Assembly (NCBI RefSeq): GCF_900143065.1
Contig: NZ_FRCX01000008.1
Coordinates: forward strand, 248,001-312,000
Direction: 5' to 3'
From: Duganella sacchari
GTDB lineage: Bacteria; Pseudomonadota; Gammaproteobacteria; Burkholderiales; Burkholderiaceae_D
Length of the DNA: 64,000 bases
A model generated the notes under the pieces. The model saw nothing but the letters and a program-made list of their open reading frames with translations. It searched no databases and was not told the origin of the DNA. Both the position numbers and the translations under genes were made by a program. Below, piece by piece: positions 14,563 to 24,161 of the stretch (its first letter is position 1; each line of letters opens with the position of its first letter).

Positions 14563-16620
14563 ATGAGATTTCCACTGCTGCTGCTGGGCGCCGTCATGGC
14601 ATCCAGCGCTGTGGCCGCGCCGCGCGGCTTCACTGTAGAAGACATGGTCAAGATGGAGCGCGTGGGCAGCCCCGTGCTGTCGCCGGACGCCACCCGCGTG
14701 GTGTACACCGTGCGTTCCACCGATCTGGACAAGAACCGTGGCAATACCCAGATCTGGCTGCTGGACCTGCGTAATCCCAAAGCCGCGCCGGTGCGCCTGA
14801 CCCAGGCGGGCGCCAGCAGCATGGATCCGGAATGGTCGCCGAATGGCGATGCGATTTACTTCCTGTCGGGCCGCTCCGGTTCGTCGCAGGTCTGGCGTCT
14901 GCCGCTGAGCGGCGGCGAGGCCAGCAAGGTCACCGACCTGCCGCTGGACGTGGACAACTTCCGCCTGTCGCCGCAGGGCGACCGCCTGCTGTTCAGCATG
15001 GCCGTGTTCCGCGACTGCGCCGACCTGGCTTGCAGCAAGCAGCGCCTGGACGAGCAGGCCAAGGTCAAGGCCAGCGGCAAGGTCTACGACAAGCTGTTCG
15101 TGCGTCACTGGGACACCTGGGCCGATGGCCGCAACAATGTGCTGTACTCGGCGCCGATCGACGCCAGCGGCAAGGTCAGCGCGCAGCCGGTGAACCTGAG
15201 CGGCAAGCTCGATGGCGACGTGCCATCGAAGCCGTTTGGCGATCACGACGAATATCACTTCAGCCCGGACGGCAAGAGCGTGGCCTTCTCGGCCCGCATC
15301 GCCGGCAAGACCGAGGCGTGGTCGACCAACTTTGACGTCTACACGGTGCCCGCCACCGGCGGCGAGCCGAAGAATCTGACCGAAGAGAACAAGGCCTGGG
15401 ACACCAAGGCCATCTATTCGCCGGACGGCAAGACGCTGGCCTACGTGGCCATGGACAAGCCGACCTTTGAAGCGGACCGCTTCCACCTGGTGCTGATCGA
15501 TGTCGCCAGCGGCAAGAAGCGTACCGTGGCCGATAGCTGGGACCGGTCGATTGCGGACTTCCGCTGGACCCCGGACAGCAAGGCCATCCTGGCCACCGCC
15601 GATGATATCGGCCAGCACCGCCTGTTCTCCATCGACGCCGCCAGCGGCAAGGTGACGGCGCTGACCGGCAAGGGCTATGTCAGCGGCTTCGATGTCGCGC
15701 GTGACACGGTGGTGATCGCGCAAGCCAATCTGGCATCCGGCGCGCAGCTGTACAAATTCAAGCTGGGTACTTCGGCTGAAAAAGCCGAGCAGCTGACCCG
15801 GCTCAATGAAGCCGCGCTGGCCGACGTCAAGTTCGGCGAGTACGAACAGTTCTCCTTCACCGGCGCCAATGGCGACACCGTGTATGGCCACGTGATGAAG
15901 CCATGGAACGCGCAGCCGGGCCAGAAATATCCGGTGGCCTTCCTGGTGCACGGCGGTCCGCAGGGCAGCTTCGGCAACTCGTGGAGCTACCGCTGGAACC
16001 CGCAGGTGTACGCGGGCGCTGGCTATGCGACCGTGTTCATCGACTTCCACGGCTCGACAGGCTACGGCCAGAAGTTCACCGATGCGATCAGCGGTGACTG
16101 GGGCGGCAAGCCGCTGGAAGACCTGCAAAAAGGCCTGGCTGCCGCAGCGCAGAAGTTCCCATGGCTGGACCGCGAGAACAGCTGCGCATTGGGCGCTTCG
16201 TACGGCGGCTTCATGATGAACTGGATCCAGGGTAACTGGTCCGATGGCTTCAAGTGCATCGTCAACCACGACGGCGTATTCGATACGCGCGGCATGGCTT
16301 ATGCGACCGAAGAGATCTGGTTCACCGAGTGGGAAAATGGCGGTCCGTATTACGAAGTGCCTGAACTGCACGAGAAATTCAATCCGGCGCTGAAAGTGAA
16401 GAACTGGAAGACGCCGATGCTGGTGGTGCAGGGCGACCTGGACTTCCGCATCCCGACCGCACAGGGCCTGGGCACCTTCACGGCGCTGCAGCGCCGCGGC
16501 ATCCCGAGCAAATTCCTGTTCTTCCCGGACGAGAACCACTGGGTGCTGAAGCCGGCCAACTCGGTACTGTGGCACCACACGGTGATCGACTGGCTCGATA
16601 CCTACATCAAGAAGCAGTAA
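14563..16620 (+). CDS. exported S9 prolyl-oligopeptidase-family peptidase
   Basis: A 685-residue enzyme with a signal peptide (residues 1-19, VAA cut). An N-terminal beta-propeller made of SPD/SPDG repeats (for example SPDATRVVYTV, SPNGDAIYFLS, SPDGKSVAFSA, SPDGKTLAYVA) precedes the hydrolase domain from about residue 440. The catalytic triad is Ser546 in GASYGG, Asp627 in GDLDFRIP and His659 in DENHW. The closest layout is dipeptidyl-peptidase 5 / acylaminoacyl-peptidase. A terminator at 16633-16656 separates it from the M1 aminopeptidase. It should act on short peptides in the periplasm. Confidence 0.94.
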   Translation: MRFPLLLLGAVMASSAVAAPRGFTVEDMVKMERVGSPVLSPDATRVVYTVRSTDLDKNRGNTQIWLLDLRNPKAAPVRLTQAGASSMDPEWSPNGDAIYFLSGRSGSSQVWRLPLSGGEASKVTDLPLDVDNFRLSPQGDRLLFSMAVFRDCADLACSKQRLDEQAKVKASGKVYDKLFVRHWDTWADGRNNVLYSAPIDASGKVSAQPVNLSGKLDGDVPSKPFGDHDEYHFSPDGKSVAFSARIAGKTEAWSTNFDVYTVPATGGEPKNLTEENKAWDTKAIYSPDGKTLAYVAMDKPTFEADRFHLVLIDVASGKKRTVADSWDRSIADFRWTPDSKAILATADDIGQHRLFSIDAASGKVTALTGKGYVSGFDVARDTVVIAQANLASGAQLYKFKLGTSAEKAEQLTRLNEAALADVKFGEYEQFSFTGANGDTVYGHVMKPWNAQPGQKYPVAFLVHGGPQGSFGNSWSYRWNPQVYAGAGYATVFIDFHGSTGYGQKFTDAISGDWGGKPLEDLQKGLAAAAQKFPWLDRENSCALGASYGGFMMNWIQGNWSDGFKCIVNHDGVFDTRGMAYATEEIWFTEWENGGPYYEVPELHEKFNPALKVKNWKTPMLVVQGDLDFRIPTAQGLGTFTALQRRGIPSKFLFFPDENHWVLKPANSVLWHHTVIDWLDTYIKKQ

Positions 16621-16632
16621 GCATTCCGCATA

Positions 16633-16656
16633 ACGCCCGCAGTTGCGGGCGTTTTT
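16633..16656 (+). terminator. rho-independent terminator after the S9 peptidase
   Basis: An 8-bp stem, ACGCCCGC with GCGGGCGT, around the loop AGTT, followed by a run of five T. It begins 13 bp after the stop codon of the S9 peptidase. Confidence 0.85.
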
Positions 16657-16674
16657 ACTTTCAGGGACACCTTC

Positions 16675-19305
16675 ATGAAAAAATATCTGATCGCTGCGGC
16701 GGTGACGCTGGCGTGCGCCGGCGTGCATGCCGCCGCCGAGGCGCCGCGCGCCGAAAACGCTTATCTGTCGCAGCAGGACGCCGCCGCCCGCGCCGCGCGC
16801 GTGAGCAATGTCGATTACACGCTGGCGTTCGCGCTGACCGGCAAGGAAAGCTTCAGCGGCACCACCACGCTGAACTTTGATCTCAGCGACGCGTCGCAGC
16901 CGCTGACCATCGATCTGGACAAGGCCAGCATCAGCAGCATCACCGTCAACGGCAAGGCCGTCACGCCGCACTACAACCAGTGGTTCATCACGCTGGCGGC
17001 GCAGGACCTGGTGGCCGGCCGCAACACCGTCACCATCGCCTACACGCGCCTGCACAGCACCAACGGCGAAGGGCTGCACCGCATGGTCGATCCGGTTGAT
17101 GGCCGGGTCTACACCTACTCGCATTTTGAACCGGCGGCCGCGCACCAGATGTTCCCGGTATTCGACCAGCCGGATCTGAAAGGCACGTATCAGGTGACCG
17201 TCACCACGCCGGTCGACTGGATCGTCTCGTCCACCACGCGCGAGACCGGCGTGCAGGACATCGAGGGCGGCAAGCGCTGGACCTTCCCGCGTTCGAAAAA
17301 ACTGAGCCCGTATAACTTCTCGATGCACGCCGGCCCGTACAAGGTATGGGAAGACAATAGCGGCAAATATCCGATGCGTTTGTTTGCGCGCCAGTCGGTG
17401 GCAGCGCAGGTATCGCCGCAGGACTGGTTCAAGTACACCAGGCAGGGCCTGGCTTTCTTTGATGAGTACTTCGGCATTCCTTACCAGTTCGAGAAGTACG
17501 ACCAGCTGCTGGTGCCGGACTTCCTGTACGGCGCGATGGAAAACGCCGGCGCCATCACTTTTGCGGAAGGCCGCTTCCTGCACAAGGAAGAAATGACGGC
17601 AGCGCAGAAGCAGTCGCTGGCCGGCGTCATCATGCACGAGATGGCGCACCAGTGGTTTGGCGACCTGGTGACCATGAAGTGGTGGAACGGCTTGTGGCTC
17701 AACGAGAGCTTCGCCTCCTTCATGGGCACGCTGGCGACGGCGGAAGCGACTGAATTTACCAATGCCTGGCAGGGCTTCTACTCGGGCGGCAAGCAGTCGG
17801 CCTATGTGCAGGACCAGCGCGTGACCACGCACGCGATTGAAACGCCGGTACCGTCGACCGCCAATGCCTTCGACAATATCGACGCCATCACGTATTCGAA
17901 AGGCGCCTCGACGCTCAAGCAGCTGCGCCATTTGCTGGGCGAGGAAGTGTTCCGCCAGGGCGTGCACAACTATCTGGTCAAGTACCAGTACCGCAATGCG
18001 ACGCTGGATGATTTTATTGGCAGCCTGGGCCAGGCTGCCCAGCGCGATCTGAGCGGCTGGACCAGGGAATGGCTGTACCAGGCCGGCGTGAACACCATCG
18101 CGGCCGACTTCAGCTGCGCGGGCGGCAAGATCAGTGCTTTCACGCTGCGCCAGAGTGCAGCCAGCAAGGCGCTGCCGGCCCTGCGCGAGCAGCGTGTGCA
18201 GATCGGCCTGTTCCAGCTGGGGGCACAGGGCCTCGCGCTGAGCAAGAACGTGGCGGTGACCTACCAAGGCGCGGCAACTGCGGTGCCTGAGCTGAAAGGC
18301 GCGGTGTGCCCGGACCTGGTGTATCCGAATTATCAGGACTGGGGCTTTGCGCAAGTGCAGCTGGATAAGAAGTCGTTTACCACCGCACAGGCCAGCCTGA
18401 GCAAGGTGGACGATCCGCTGCTGCGTTCCATGCTGTGGCAAAGTCTGTGGGATGGCGTGCGCGCAGCCAAGCTGCCGCTCAACGAATTCCTGCAGACGGT
18501 ACTGGTCAACGCGCCGACGGAACAGGACTACACGCTGCTCGGTGACGTGGTCGGCAAGCTGCACCTGTCGATGGACTATCTGAACGCGATGGGACCATCG
18601 GTCGCCGCCTACAAAGCCAAGGTCGGCGTGCAACTGGAGCGGATGGCGTTTGCCGCCACGCAGGCGGCCAGCGCGGACAAGAACTTCCAGCGCCGCTGGT
18701 TCGGCACCTATCTCGATGTGGCCAGCAGCCCGGCAGCGCTCAAGCAACTGGCTGACATCCTGGCGGGCAAGCTGGTGGTGCCCGGGTTGAACGTCAGCCA
18801 GGACGTGCGCTGGGACATCATCAATCGCCTGAACCGCTATGCCTATGCCGGCAGTGCGGAGCTGCTGGCGGCTGAACAGGACCGCGACAAAACCGACAGT
18901 GGCCAGCAGGCGGCGATTGCTGCCACCGTGGTGCGTCCGGACGCCAAGGTGAAAACCGAATGGCTGGCGGCGATTGCCGACCTGCAGACCAAGCTGCCGT
19001 TCTCCAAGGTACGCACGGCGATGAACAACCTCTATCCATCCGAGCAGGGCGCACTGAGCGAGCAAACCGCAGCGCAGCGTCTGGCCGGTCTGGCAGCGGT
19101 CGACAAGGCCGCCGGCCCGGTCTACATGCGGGCCTACGGTGCGGCCATGATACCGGCTACCTGTACGCCGGCCAGCGTCCAGCGCCTGGAAAGCGCGATT
19201 GTTAAATCCAAAGAATTGTCTACCGGCACTTCACGTTCTCTTCAGGTAATAAAACAGGAAGATGCACGTTGTATTGCCATAAAGAAAGCAATGACGATAC
19301 ATTAA
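16675..19305 (+). CDS. exported M1-family aminopeptidase
   Basis: An 876-residue zinc aminopeptidase with a signal peptide (residues 1-20). The exopeptidase motif GAMENAG lies at 286-292, and the zinc site HEMAHQW at His321, Glu322, His325 with the third ligand Glu344 in WLNESF. The C-terminal ERAP1-like helical domain runs from about residue 520 to the end. The order and length resemble Ala/Leu aminopeptidases of the PepN/ERAP group. It would release single N-terminal residues from peptides made by the neighbouring S9 and S8 proteases. A terminator follows at 19329-19357. Confidence 0.95.
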   Translation: MKKYLIAAAVTLACAGVHAAAEAPRAENAYLSQQDAAARAARVSNVDYTLAFALTGKESFSGTTTLNFDLSDASQPLTIDLDKASISSITVNGKAVTPHYNQWFITLAAQDLVAGRNTVTIAYTRLHSTNGEGLHRMVDPVDGRVYTYSHFEPAAAHQMFPVFDQPDLKGTYQVTVTTPVDWIVSSTTRETGVQDIEGGKRWTFPRSKKLSPYNFSMHAGPYKVWEDNSGKYPMRLFARQSVAAQVSPQDWFKYTRQGLAFFDEYFGIPYQFEKYDQLLVPDFLYGAMENAGAITFAEGRFLHKEEMTAAQKQSLAGVIMHEMAHQWFGDLVTMKWWNGLWLNESFASFMGTLATAEATEFTNAWQGFYSGGKQSAYVQDQRVTTHAIETPVPSTANAFDNIDAITYSKGASTLKQLRHLLGEEVFRQGVHNYLVKYQYRNATLDDFIGSLGQAAQRDLSGWTREWLYQAGVNTIAADFSCAGGKISAFTLRQSAASKALPALREQRVQIGLFQLGAQGLALSKNVAVTYQGAATAVPELKGAVCPDLVYPNYQDWGFAQVQLDKKSFTTAQASLSKVDDPLLRSMLWQSLWDGVRAAKLPLNEFLQTVLVNAPTEQDYTLLGDVVGKLHLSMDYLNAMGPSVAAYKAKVGVQLERMAFAATQAASADKNFQRRWFGTYLDVASSPAALKQLADILAGKLVVPGLNVSQDVRWDIINRLNRYAYAGSAELLAAEQDRDKTDSGQQAAIAATVVRPDAKVKTEWLAAIADLQTKLPFSKVRTAMNNLYPSEQGALSEQTAAQRLAGLAAVDKAAGPVYMRAYGAAMIPATCTPASVQRLESAIVKSKELSTGTSRSLQVIKQEDARCIAIKKAMTIH

Positions 19306-19328
19306 TTGGGAGGCATTTTTGCAACAAC

Positions 19329-19357
19329 AGCCAGCCGGTCACGGCTGGCTTTTTTTA
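19329..19357 (+). terminator. rho-independent terminator after the M1 aminopeptidase
   Basis: An 8-bp stem, AGCCAGCC with GGCTGGCT, around a 6-nt loop, followed by seven T. It begins 24 bp after the aminopeptidase stop codon. Confidence 0.85.
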
Positions 19358-19723
19358 TGCGCGCCATTCCTTGCATGTTATGCGAAAAAGACGCCAAATT
19401 GGCAGAAATTGCTTCTTTATAAGTAATATTTAATTCGATACATTAATTTTGAATATAGATGGCTTTTTGCACAATTACAACGGAAATACAATTATTTGAG
19501 CATGATTTTATGACAGCGTCATGACGTCACTTTCATAGTGGAGGCCGGATTAAATTTGGTTCCTAGGCAAGATAATTAAACAATAAACGTTAATGTTTCA
19601 TTACTTGAACCTGGTGGTTTTGGCTATATTGATTGTTACTTTCTAAAAAAAGTAGACAAGGGCATTAGCCTGGCAATCGACTGGGCGGGCCATGGCTCCA
19701 CACTCAACCAACAAGGCAAGAGA
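19358..19723. other. long AT-rich leader upstream of the PEP-CTERM / S8 pair
   Basis: About 365 bp without a gene, much richer in A/T than its surroundings. It contains overlapping short palindromes (GTCATGAC at 19518-19525 and TGACGTCA at 19522-19529). It probably holds the promoter and a long 5' leader for the gene at 19724. A sigma-54-like GG...GC pair at 19401-19412 has the wrong spacing. No promoter can be assigned with confidence. Confidence 0.5.
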
Positions 19724-20488
19724 ATGAACCACACCACAAAATTCCAGGCAGTCCCGTCTACGTCCGGGCTGAAAAAATTGGCTGCCGCCGCGATCGGCGC
19801 GATTGCGCTGATGGGTGCTGCCCCAGCCATGGCCGATACCATCAATTTCGAGTCTCTCGCGCCGAATGTTTTCGGTGGCACCGAGGTGTTTAGCGAAGCG
19901 GGCTACAACCTGACGGTGATCGATACCCCGGTGGCCGGTCCTGGCGGCACGGGCTTTGCCGGCGCCATCATCAACGGCCTGGATCCCAACTCGTGCGACA
20001 TCGCTGCCTGCCCGGTGGGTAACTCCAGCCATTTCTACGTGGGCGTCAATGACGGCAGCCTGAATCTGGCGCGCGGCGACAACAAGGCGTTCACGCTGCA
20101 AAGCCTGGACTACGGTTTCGTGGCGCCGGTCGGCGGCCTGGCGAGCTACTCCTACGGCCAGGTGACGGTGGTTGGTCAAAAAGCCGGTGGCGGCACGGTG
20201 TCGGCCTCGTTTGATTTCCCGGCCCTGGTGGGCGGCAATTCGCCGTTCGCAACGGCCAGCCTGGCGTCGAAATTTGGCAATACCCTGTTCAGCAACGTCA
20301 CCATCAGCTCCTGCATGTTCAGCGGCAACGACTGCGTGAATCCGGCCGGTAACCAGGCCCAGTTCGCACTGGACAACGTGGTCCTGGCCGCCGTGCCTGA
20401 GCCGGAAACCTACGCCATGATGGGCCTGGGTCTGGCCGCGATCGGCCTGGTGGCGCGCCGTCGCGCTCAAAAGCAAAACAACGTTTAA
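19724..20488 (+). CDS. PEP-CTERM exosortase-sorted protein
   Basis: A 254-residue exported protein. A long signal peptide ends near residue 38 (PAMA-D). The mature part is rich in Gly, Ala, Ser and Asn with few charges and has three Cys near the centre and end. Residues 224-247 are a classic PEP-CTERM tripartite tail: VPEPETYAMMG, a hydrophobic helix, then the RRR cluster. Such proteins are cut by an exosortase and released or attached at the cell surface, often in species making exopolysaccharide. The S8 protease gene starts 16 bp after the stop codon, so the two are probably co-transcribed. Function of the mature domain is unknown. Confidence 0.92.
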   Translation: MNHTTKFQAVPSTSGLKKLAAAAIGAIALMGAAPAMADTINFESLAPNVFGGTEVFSEAGYNLTVIDTPVAGPGGTGFAGAIINGLDPNSCDIAACPVGNSSHFYVGVNDGSLNLARGDNKAFTLQSLDYGFVAPVGGLASYSYGQVTVVGQKAGGGTVSASFDFPALVGGNSPFATASLASKFGNTLFSNVTISSCMFSGNDCVNPAGNQAQFALDNVVLAAVPEPETYAMMGLGLAAIGLVARRRAQKQNNV

Positions 20489-20504
20489 GCAAGGGTAGCT
20501 CTCC

Positions 20505-23500
20505 ATGAAACTGAAACTTCGTCCCGTCTCCACCGCCGTCCTGCTGATGCTGTCGGCGCTGGCCACCACCGCGCACGCTGAAGAAGAGCGCCGTTCCTAC
20601 ATCGTGCAACTGGCCGACAAGCCGGTTGCCACCTATACCGGCCAGGTCGCCGGCCTGGCCGCGACCATGCCGGCCCAGGGCCAACGCCTGGATGTGAGCG
20701 CCTCCGATGTGCAGGCTTACATCAGCTACCTGGAAACCAAACAGAATGACGTCATCAGCACCATCGGCAACGCCGAAGTGACCCACAAGTACGACGTCGT
20801 GTTCAACGGCTTTGCAGCCCTGCTGACCGACGCCGAAGTGCGCGCGCTGAAGAAAAATGCCGGCGTGGCCGCCATTACCGCCGACTCCATCATGCAGCTG
20901 GACGACAGCTACGTGAACACCTTCATCGGCCTGGACAAGGCCGGCGGCCTGTGGGAACAGCTGGGCGGCAAGGGCGCGTCCGGTGAAGACATCATCATCG
21001 GTATCGTTGACGGTGGTATCTGGCCAGAGAACAACAGCTACGCCGACCGCGTCGACAGCGACGGCTATCCTAGCCATTCCGGCTCGACCCTGGCCTACGG
21101 TCCGCCGCCAGCCAGCTGGAAAGGCAGCTGCGACACCGGCGAAGGCTTTGGCCTCAACAATTGCAACAACAAGCTGATCGGCGCGCGCTACTACAAGCAA
21201 CCATCGCAAGCGCTGCACTGGACCGAGTTCAACTCGGCCCGTGACTCGGTGGCAGGCGCAGAAGGTTCGGGCGGCCACGGCAGCCATACCTCCAGCACCG
21301 CCGGCGGCAATGACAAGGTGGCCACCGTCAGCGGCGGCGTCAGCCTGGGCCGCACCTCCGGCGTGGCGCCACGCGCCCGTATCGCTGCCTACAAGGTTTG
21401 CTGGACCGACGCCGCCACTGCCAAGAACGGTTGCGCGACGTCCAACAGCGTCTCGGCGATCAACCAGGCGGTCAAAGACGGCGTCAACGTCATCAACTTC
21501 TCGATCGGCCCAAGCTCGGGCGGTGGCGCGTTCAACGAAGCGACCGAACAAGCGTTCTACGGCGCCGCTGCAGCGGGCGTGTTCGTGGCAGCGTCGGCCG
21601 GTAACTCCGGCCCGACCTCGACCGCGCCTGCGCCAGTGGCCCACATCAGCCCATGGCTGACCACGGTCGGCAACTCGACCCACGACCGTATCTACGTGGG
21701 CGATGCCATCCTGGGCAACGGTGTCAGCGTGACCGGTGCATCGAGCAACGCCAACACCCCGTCGGCACCGCTGATCCTGTCCAAGGATGCCGGCCTGCCA
21801 GGCGCCAACCCAGCGCAGCTGGCCCAGTGCTTCGGCGGCGCGGATGGCCAGGCGGCCCTGCTGGACCCAAGCAAAGTCAGCGGTAAAGTGCTGGTCTGCG
21901 ACCGCGGCAACAACGTGCTGGTCAACAAGAGCGCCAACGCCAAGACGGCCGGTGCGGTGGGTGTCATCATCGCCAACGTCGAAGGCGGCAACACCACCAT
22001 CATCAACCAGGCGCACAGCGTTTCGACGGTGCACATCACCAAGGAAAACGGCAAGATCGTCAAGGACTACGTCGCCGCCAACCCATCGGCCAACAGCGCC
22101 CTGGGCAACCTGCGCGCCACCTTCGACCCGACCGTCAAGGCGCCGATCATGAACGGTTCGTCGTCGCGCGGTCCTAACGTCGCCAGCGCCAACATCCTGA
22201 AACCGGACGTGACCGCACCTGGCACCGACATCCTGGCTGCCGTGACGGCCGACCTGACCCGGGCGCAGCACGATGCCGTGGCGGCCGGCGGCGTGGCGCC
22301 AAGCGCGGACTGGGCGTTCTACACCGGTACCTCGATGGCGTCGCCACACGTGGCTGGCGTGGCTGCGCTGCTGAAACAGCGTCACCCTGACTGGACCCCG
22401 GCTGCCATCAAATCGGCGCTGATGACCACCGCCTACGACACCTACACCGACGGCCTGAACACCGGCGTGGCCTGGGACAGCACCGCCAAAAACACCGGCA
22501 CGCTGCCATGGGCACAAGGCGCCGGCCACATCGCGCCAACCTCGGCGGCCGATCCTGGCCTGGTGTACGACATCGACCCCGTGGAATACGCACGCTTCCT
22601 GTGCGGCCAGGGCATGATCTACTCGCCGGCACAGTGCACCTCGTTCGGCGGCCCGATCACGGCACAGAACCTGAACCTGGCATCGCTGACCGTCGGTAAC
22701 GTCCTGGGCGCCACCACGCTGACCCGTACCGTCACCAACGTCGGCACCACCACCGCTACCTATAACGCCACGGCGGCTGTGCCTGGCTACACGGTCGTGG
22801 TGTCGCCATCGCAGCTGGTACTGGCGCCAGGCGCCAAAGGCACCTTCACGGTCAAAGCGACCCGTACCGATGCGCCTATCGATACCTGGGTCTACGGCAA
22901 GCTGACCTGGAACGATGGTTCGCACACCGTACGTAGCCCGCTGACCCTGCGTGGCAGCGCACTGGCGGCGCCAGCCTCGGTGTCCAGCGAAGCGACCTCG
23001 GGCAGCAAAACCCTCACCGTGGGTACCGGTTTCGCCGGCGCCATGAGCGTGGCGAAAGGCGGCCTGATTGCACCGTCGCAGGAAACCCGCACCATTGTGC
23101 AGGCCTCCAGCCCATCGACCGCCAACGCGCAGTGCACCGGCACCGCCGGCACCGGCATCAACGTGCACACGGTCACCATCCCGGCCGGCACCATTGCCGC
23201 ACGCTTCTCGCTGTTTGATGCGGATACCCAGGGCGCAACCCCTGGCCTGAGCGACCTCGACCTGGTTGTCGCCAAAGGTGCGACCGTCGTCGGCACCAGC
23301 GGCGGCGACAGCGCCAACGAGTCGGTACAACTGCTGAACCCAGCAGCTGGCGACTACAAGGTGTGCGTGGTGGGTTATGCACCAAAAGGCGGCTCGGCAA
23401 CCTACGCGCTGTCGACCTGGCTGGTACAACCAAGCTCGACCGGTGGCAACTTCAAGGTCATCGCACCGAGCTCGGCCACCATCGGCGGCACTGCCAGCGT

Positions 23501-23663
23501 CGGTCTGAGCTGGTCTGGCCTGCCAACCGGCAAACGCTATGTGGGCGCGCTCAACTTCCTGCTGGGCGGCGTCAAGCAAGGCACCACGGTGATCGATGTG
23601 GACACCACCGATCCGCTGCCACTGTTCCAGAACTCCCGCGCGAAAGACCAGCTGGCGTTCTGA
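20505..23663 (+). CDS. secreted S8 (subtilisin-like) serine protease with PA insert
   Basis: A 1052-residue preproenzyme. A signal peptide (residues 1-25) is followed by an I9 propeptide domain (RSYIVQLADKP to about residue 130) that folds and inhibits the enzyme. Triad residues are Asp169 in IVDGGIWP, His258 in GGHGSH and Ser610 in GTSMASPHVAG. A protease-associated (PA) insertion lies between His and Ser, as in plant cucumisin-type subtilases. After the catalytic domain come an Fn3-like domain (~residues 730-825) and a pre-peptidase C-terminal-like beta domain (~850-980). There is no PEP-CTERM tail. Its likely role is digestion of external protein. Confidence 0.95.
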   Translation: MKLKLRPVSTAVLLMLSALATTAHAEEERRSYIVQLADKPVATYTGQVAGLAATMPAQGQRLDVSASDVQAYISYLETKQNDVISTIGNAEVTHKYDVVFNGFAALLTDAEVRALKKNAGVAAITADSIMQLDDSYVNTFIGLDKAGGLWEQLGGKGASGEDIIIGIVDGGIWPENNSYADRVDSDGYPSHSGSTLAYGPPPASWKGSCDTGEGFGLNNCNNKLIGARYYKQPSQALHWTEFNSARDSVAGAEGSGGHGSHTSSTAGGNDKVATVSGGVSLGRTSGVAPRARIAAYKVCWTDAATAKNGCATSNSVSAINQAVKDGVNVINFSIGPSSGGGAFNEATEQAFYGAAAAGVFVAASAGNSGPTSTAPAPVAHISPWLTTVGNSTHDRIYVGDAILGNGVSVTGASSNANTPSAPLILSKDAGLPGANPAQLAQCFGGADGQAALLDPSKVSGKVLVCDRGNNVLVNKSANAKTAGAVGVIIANVEGGNTTIINQAHSVSTVHITKENGKIVKDYVAANPSANSALGNLRATFDPTVKAPIMNGSSSRGPNVASANILKPDVTAPGTDILAAVTADLTRAQHDAVAAGGVAPSADWAFYTGTSMASPHVAGVAALLKQRHPDWTPAAIKSALMTTAYDTYTDGLNTGVAWDSTAKNTGTLPWAQGAGHIAPTSAADPGLVYDIDPVEYARFLCGQGMIYSPAQCTSFGGPITAQNLNLASLTVGNVLGATTLTRTVTNVGTTTATYNATAAVPGYTVVVSPSQLVLAPGAKGTFTVKATRTDAPIDTWVYGKLTWNDGSHTVRSPLTLRGSALAAPASVSSEATSGSKTLTVGTGFAGAMSVAKGGLIAPSQETRTIVQASSPSTANAQCTGTAGTGINVHTVTIPAGTIAARFSLFDADTQGATPGLSDLDLVVAKGATVVGTSGGDSANESVQLLNPAAGDYKVCVVGYAPKGGSATYALSTWLVQPSSTGGNFKVIAPSSATIGGTASVGLSWSGLPTGKRYVGALNFLLGGVKQGTTVIDVDTTDPLPLFQNSRAKDQLAF

Positions 23664-23684
23664 TCAGAGTAACGTGATCCGATC

Positions 23685-23718
23685 AACCCCGCGGGCAGTA
23701 CGCCGCGGGGTTTTTTTA
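23685..23718 (+). terminator. rho-independent terminator after the S8 protease
   Basis: A 10-bp GC-rich stem, AACCCCGCGG with CCGCGGGGTT, around an 8-nt loop, followed by a T-run. It lies between the stop codons of the S8 gene and the convergent lipoprotein gene and could serve both. Confidence 0.88.
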
Positions 23719-24132
23719 TTGGCTGTTGGGTGGATTGAGCAGGGGACGGGAATTGAGTACGCACTGGCCGGCGTTGCAGCTGGCGCCTGGATCGCTGATG
23801 ACGGAGCAGGTCGACATCATGTGTTCGCGCGCATCATCGGCGCGGCGCGCGGCCGCATGCTGTTCGACCAGCGCCTTGAGCTGGCTGCCGTCGCTGTTTT
23901 TGCTGGACCAGGCGATATAGTTTTCCGGTCCGCCGCAGGCCTTGGCGCCCACGCCCAGCGTATGGCACTGGCTGCTGTTATCGCAACTCAGATTGGTATT
24001 GGCGGACTGGATTTTTTGCCACAGCGAGACGGTGGTGTCCGGCGCGGGCGGCTGGGCTACGGCGCACGCGGTGAGGACGAACAGGCTGGCTGTGGCCAGG
24101 CGCAGGGAGCGGAGGCGGAATAGGGTTTTCAT
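23716..24132 (-). CDS. predicted lipoprotein, unknown function
   Basis: A 138-residue protein with a lipoprotein signal: hydrophobic core LATASLFVLTAC, with Cys22 as the lipidation site after LTA. The mature part has seven further Cys-containing positions (SCDNSSQCHTLGVGAKACGG and CSVISDPGASCNAGQC), suggesting several disulfide bonds in the periplasm. The ATG at 24132 is chosen because it directly precedes the signal peptide. It lies 29 bp downstream of a larger exported protein on the same strand and is probably its operon partner. I do not recognise a named domain. Confidence 0.8.
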   Translation of the reverse strand: MKTLFRLRSLRLATASLFVLTACAVAQPPAPDTTVSLWQKIQSANTNLSCDNSSQCHTLGVGAKACGGPENYIAWSSKNSDGSQLKALVEQHAAARRADDAREHMMSTCSVISDPGASCNAGQCVLNSRPLLNPPNSQ

Positions 24133-24161
24133 GGTTGCATCATGGTCCAAGGGCAGGTGGA

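Noticed and set aside
14380..19065. A 1561-codon leftward open frame
   Set aside because: It is antisense to the S9 and M1 peptidase genes, which have clear motifs and starts; long antisense frames are expected in DNA of this GC content.
19399..19413. Sigma-54-like GG...GC pair before the PEP-CTERM gene
   Set aside because: The GG and GC pairs are separated by 8 bp, while sigma-54 promoters need 10.
20319..23579. A 1086-codon leftward open frame
   Set aside because: Antisense to the S8 protease; no recognisable domain and no ribosome site.
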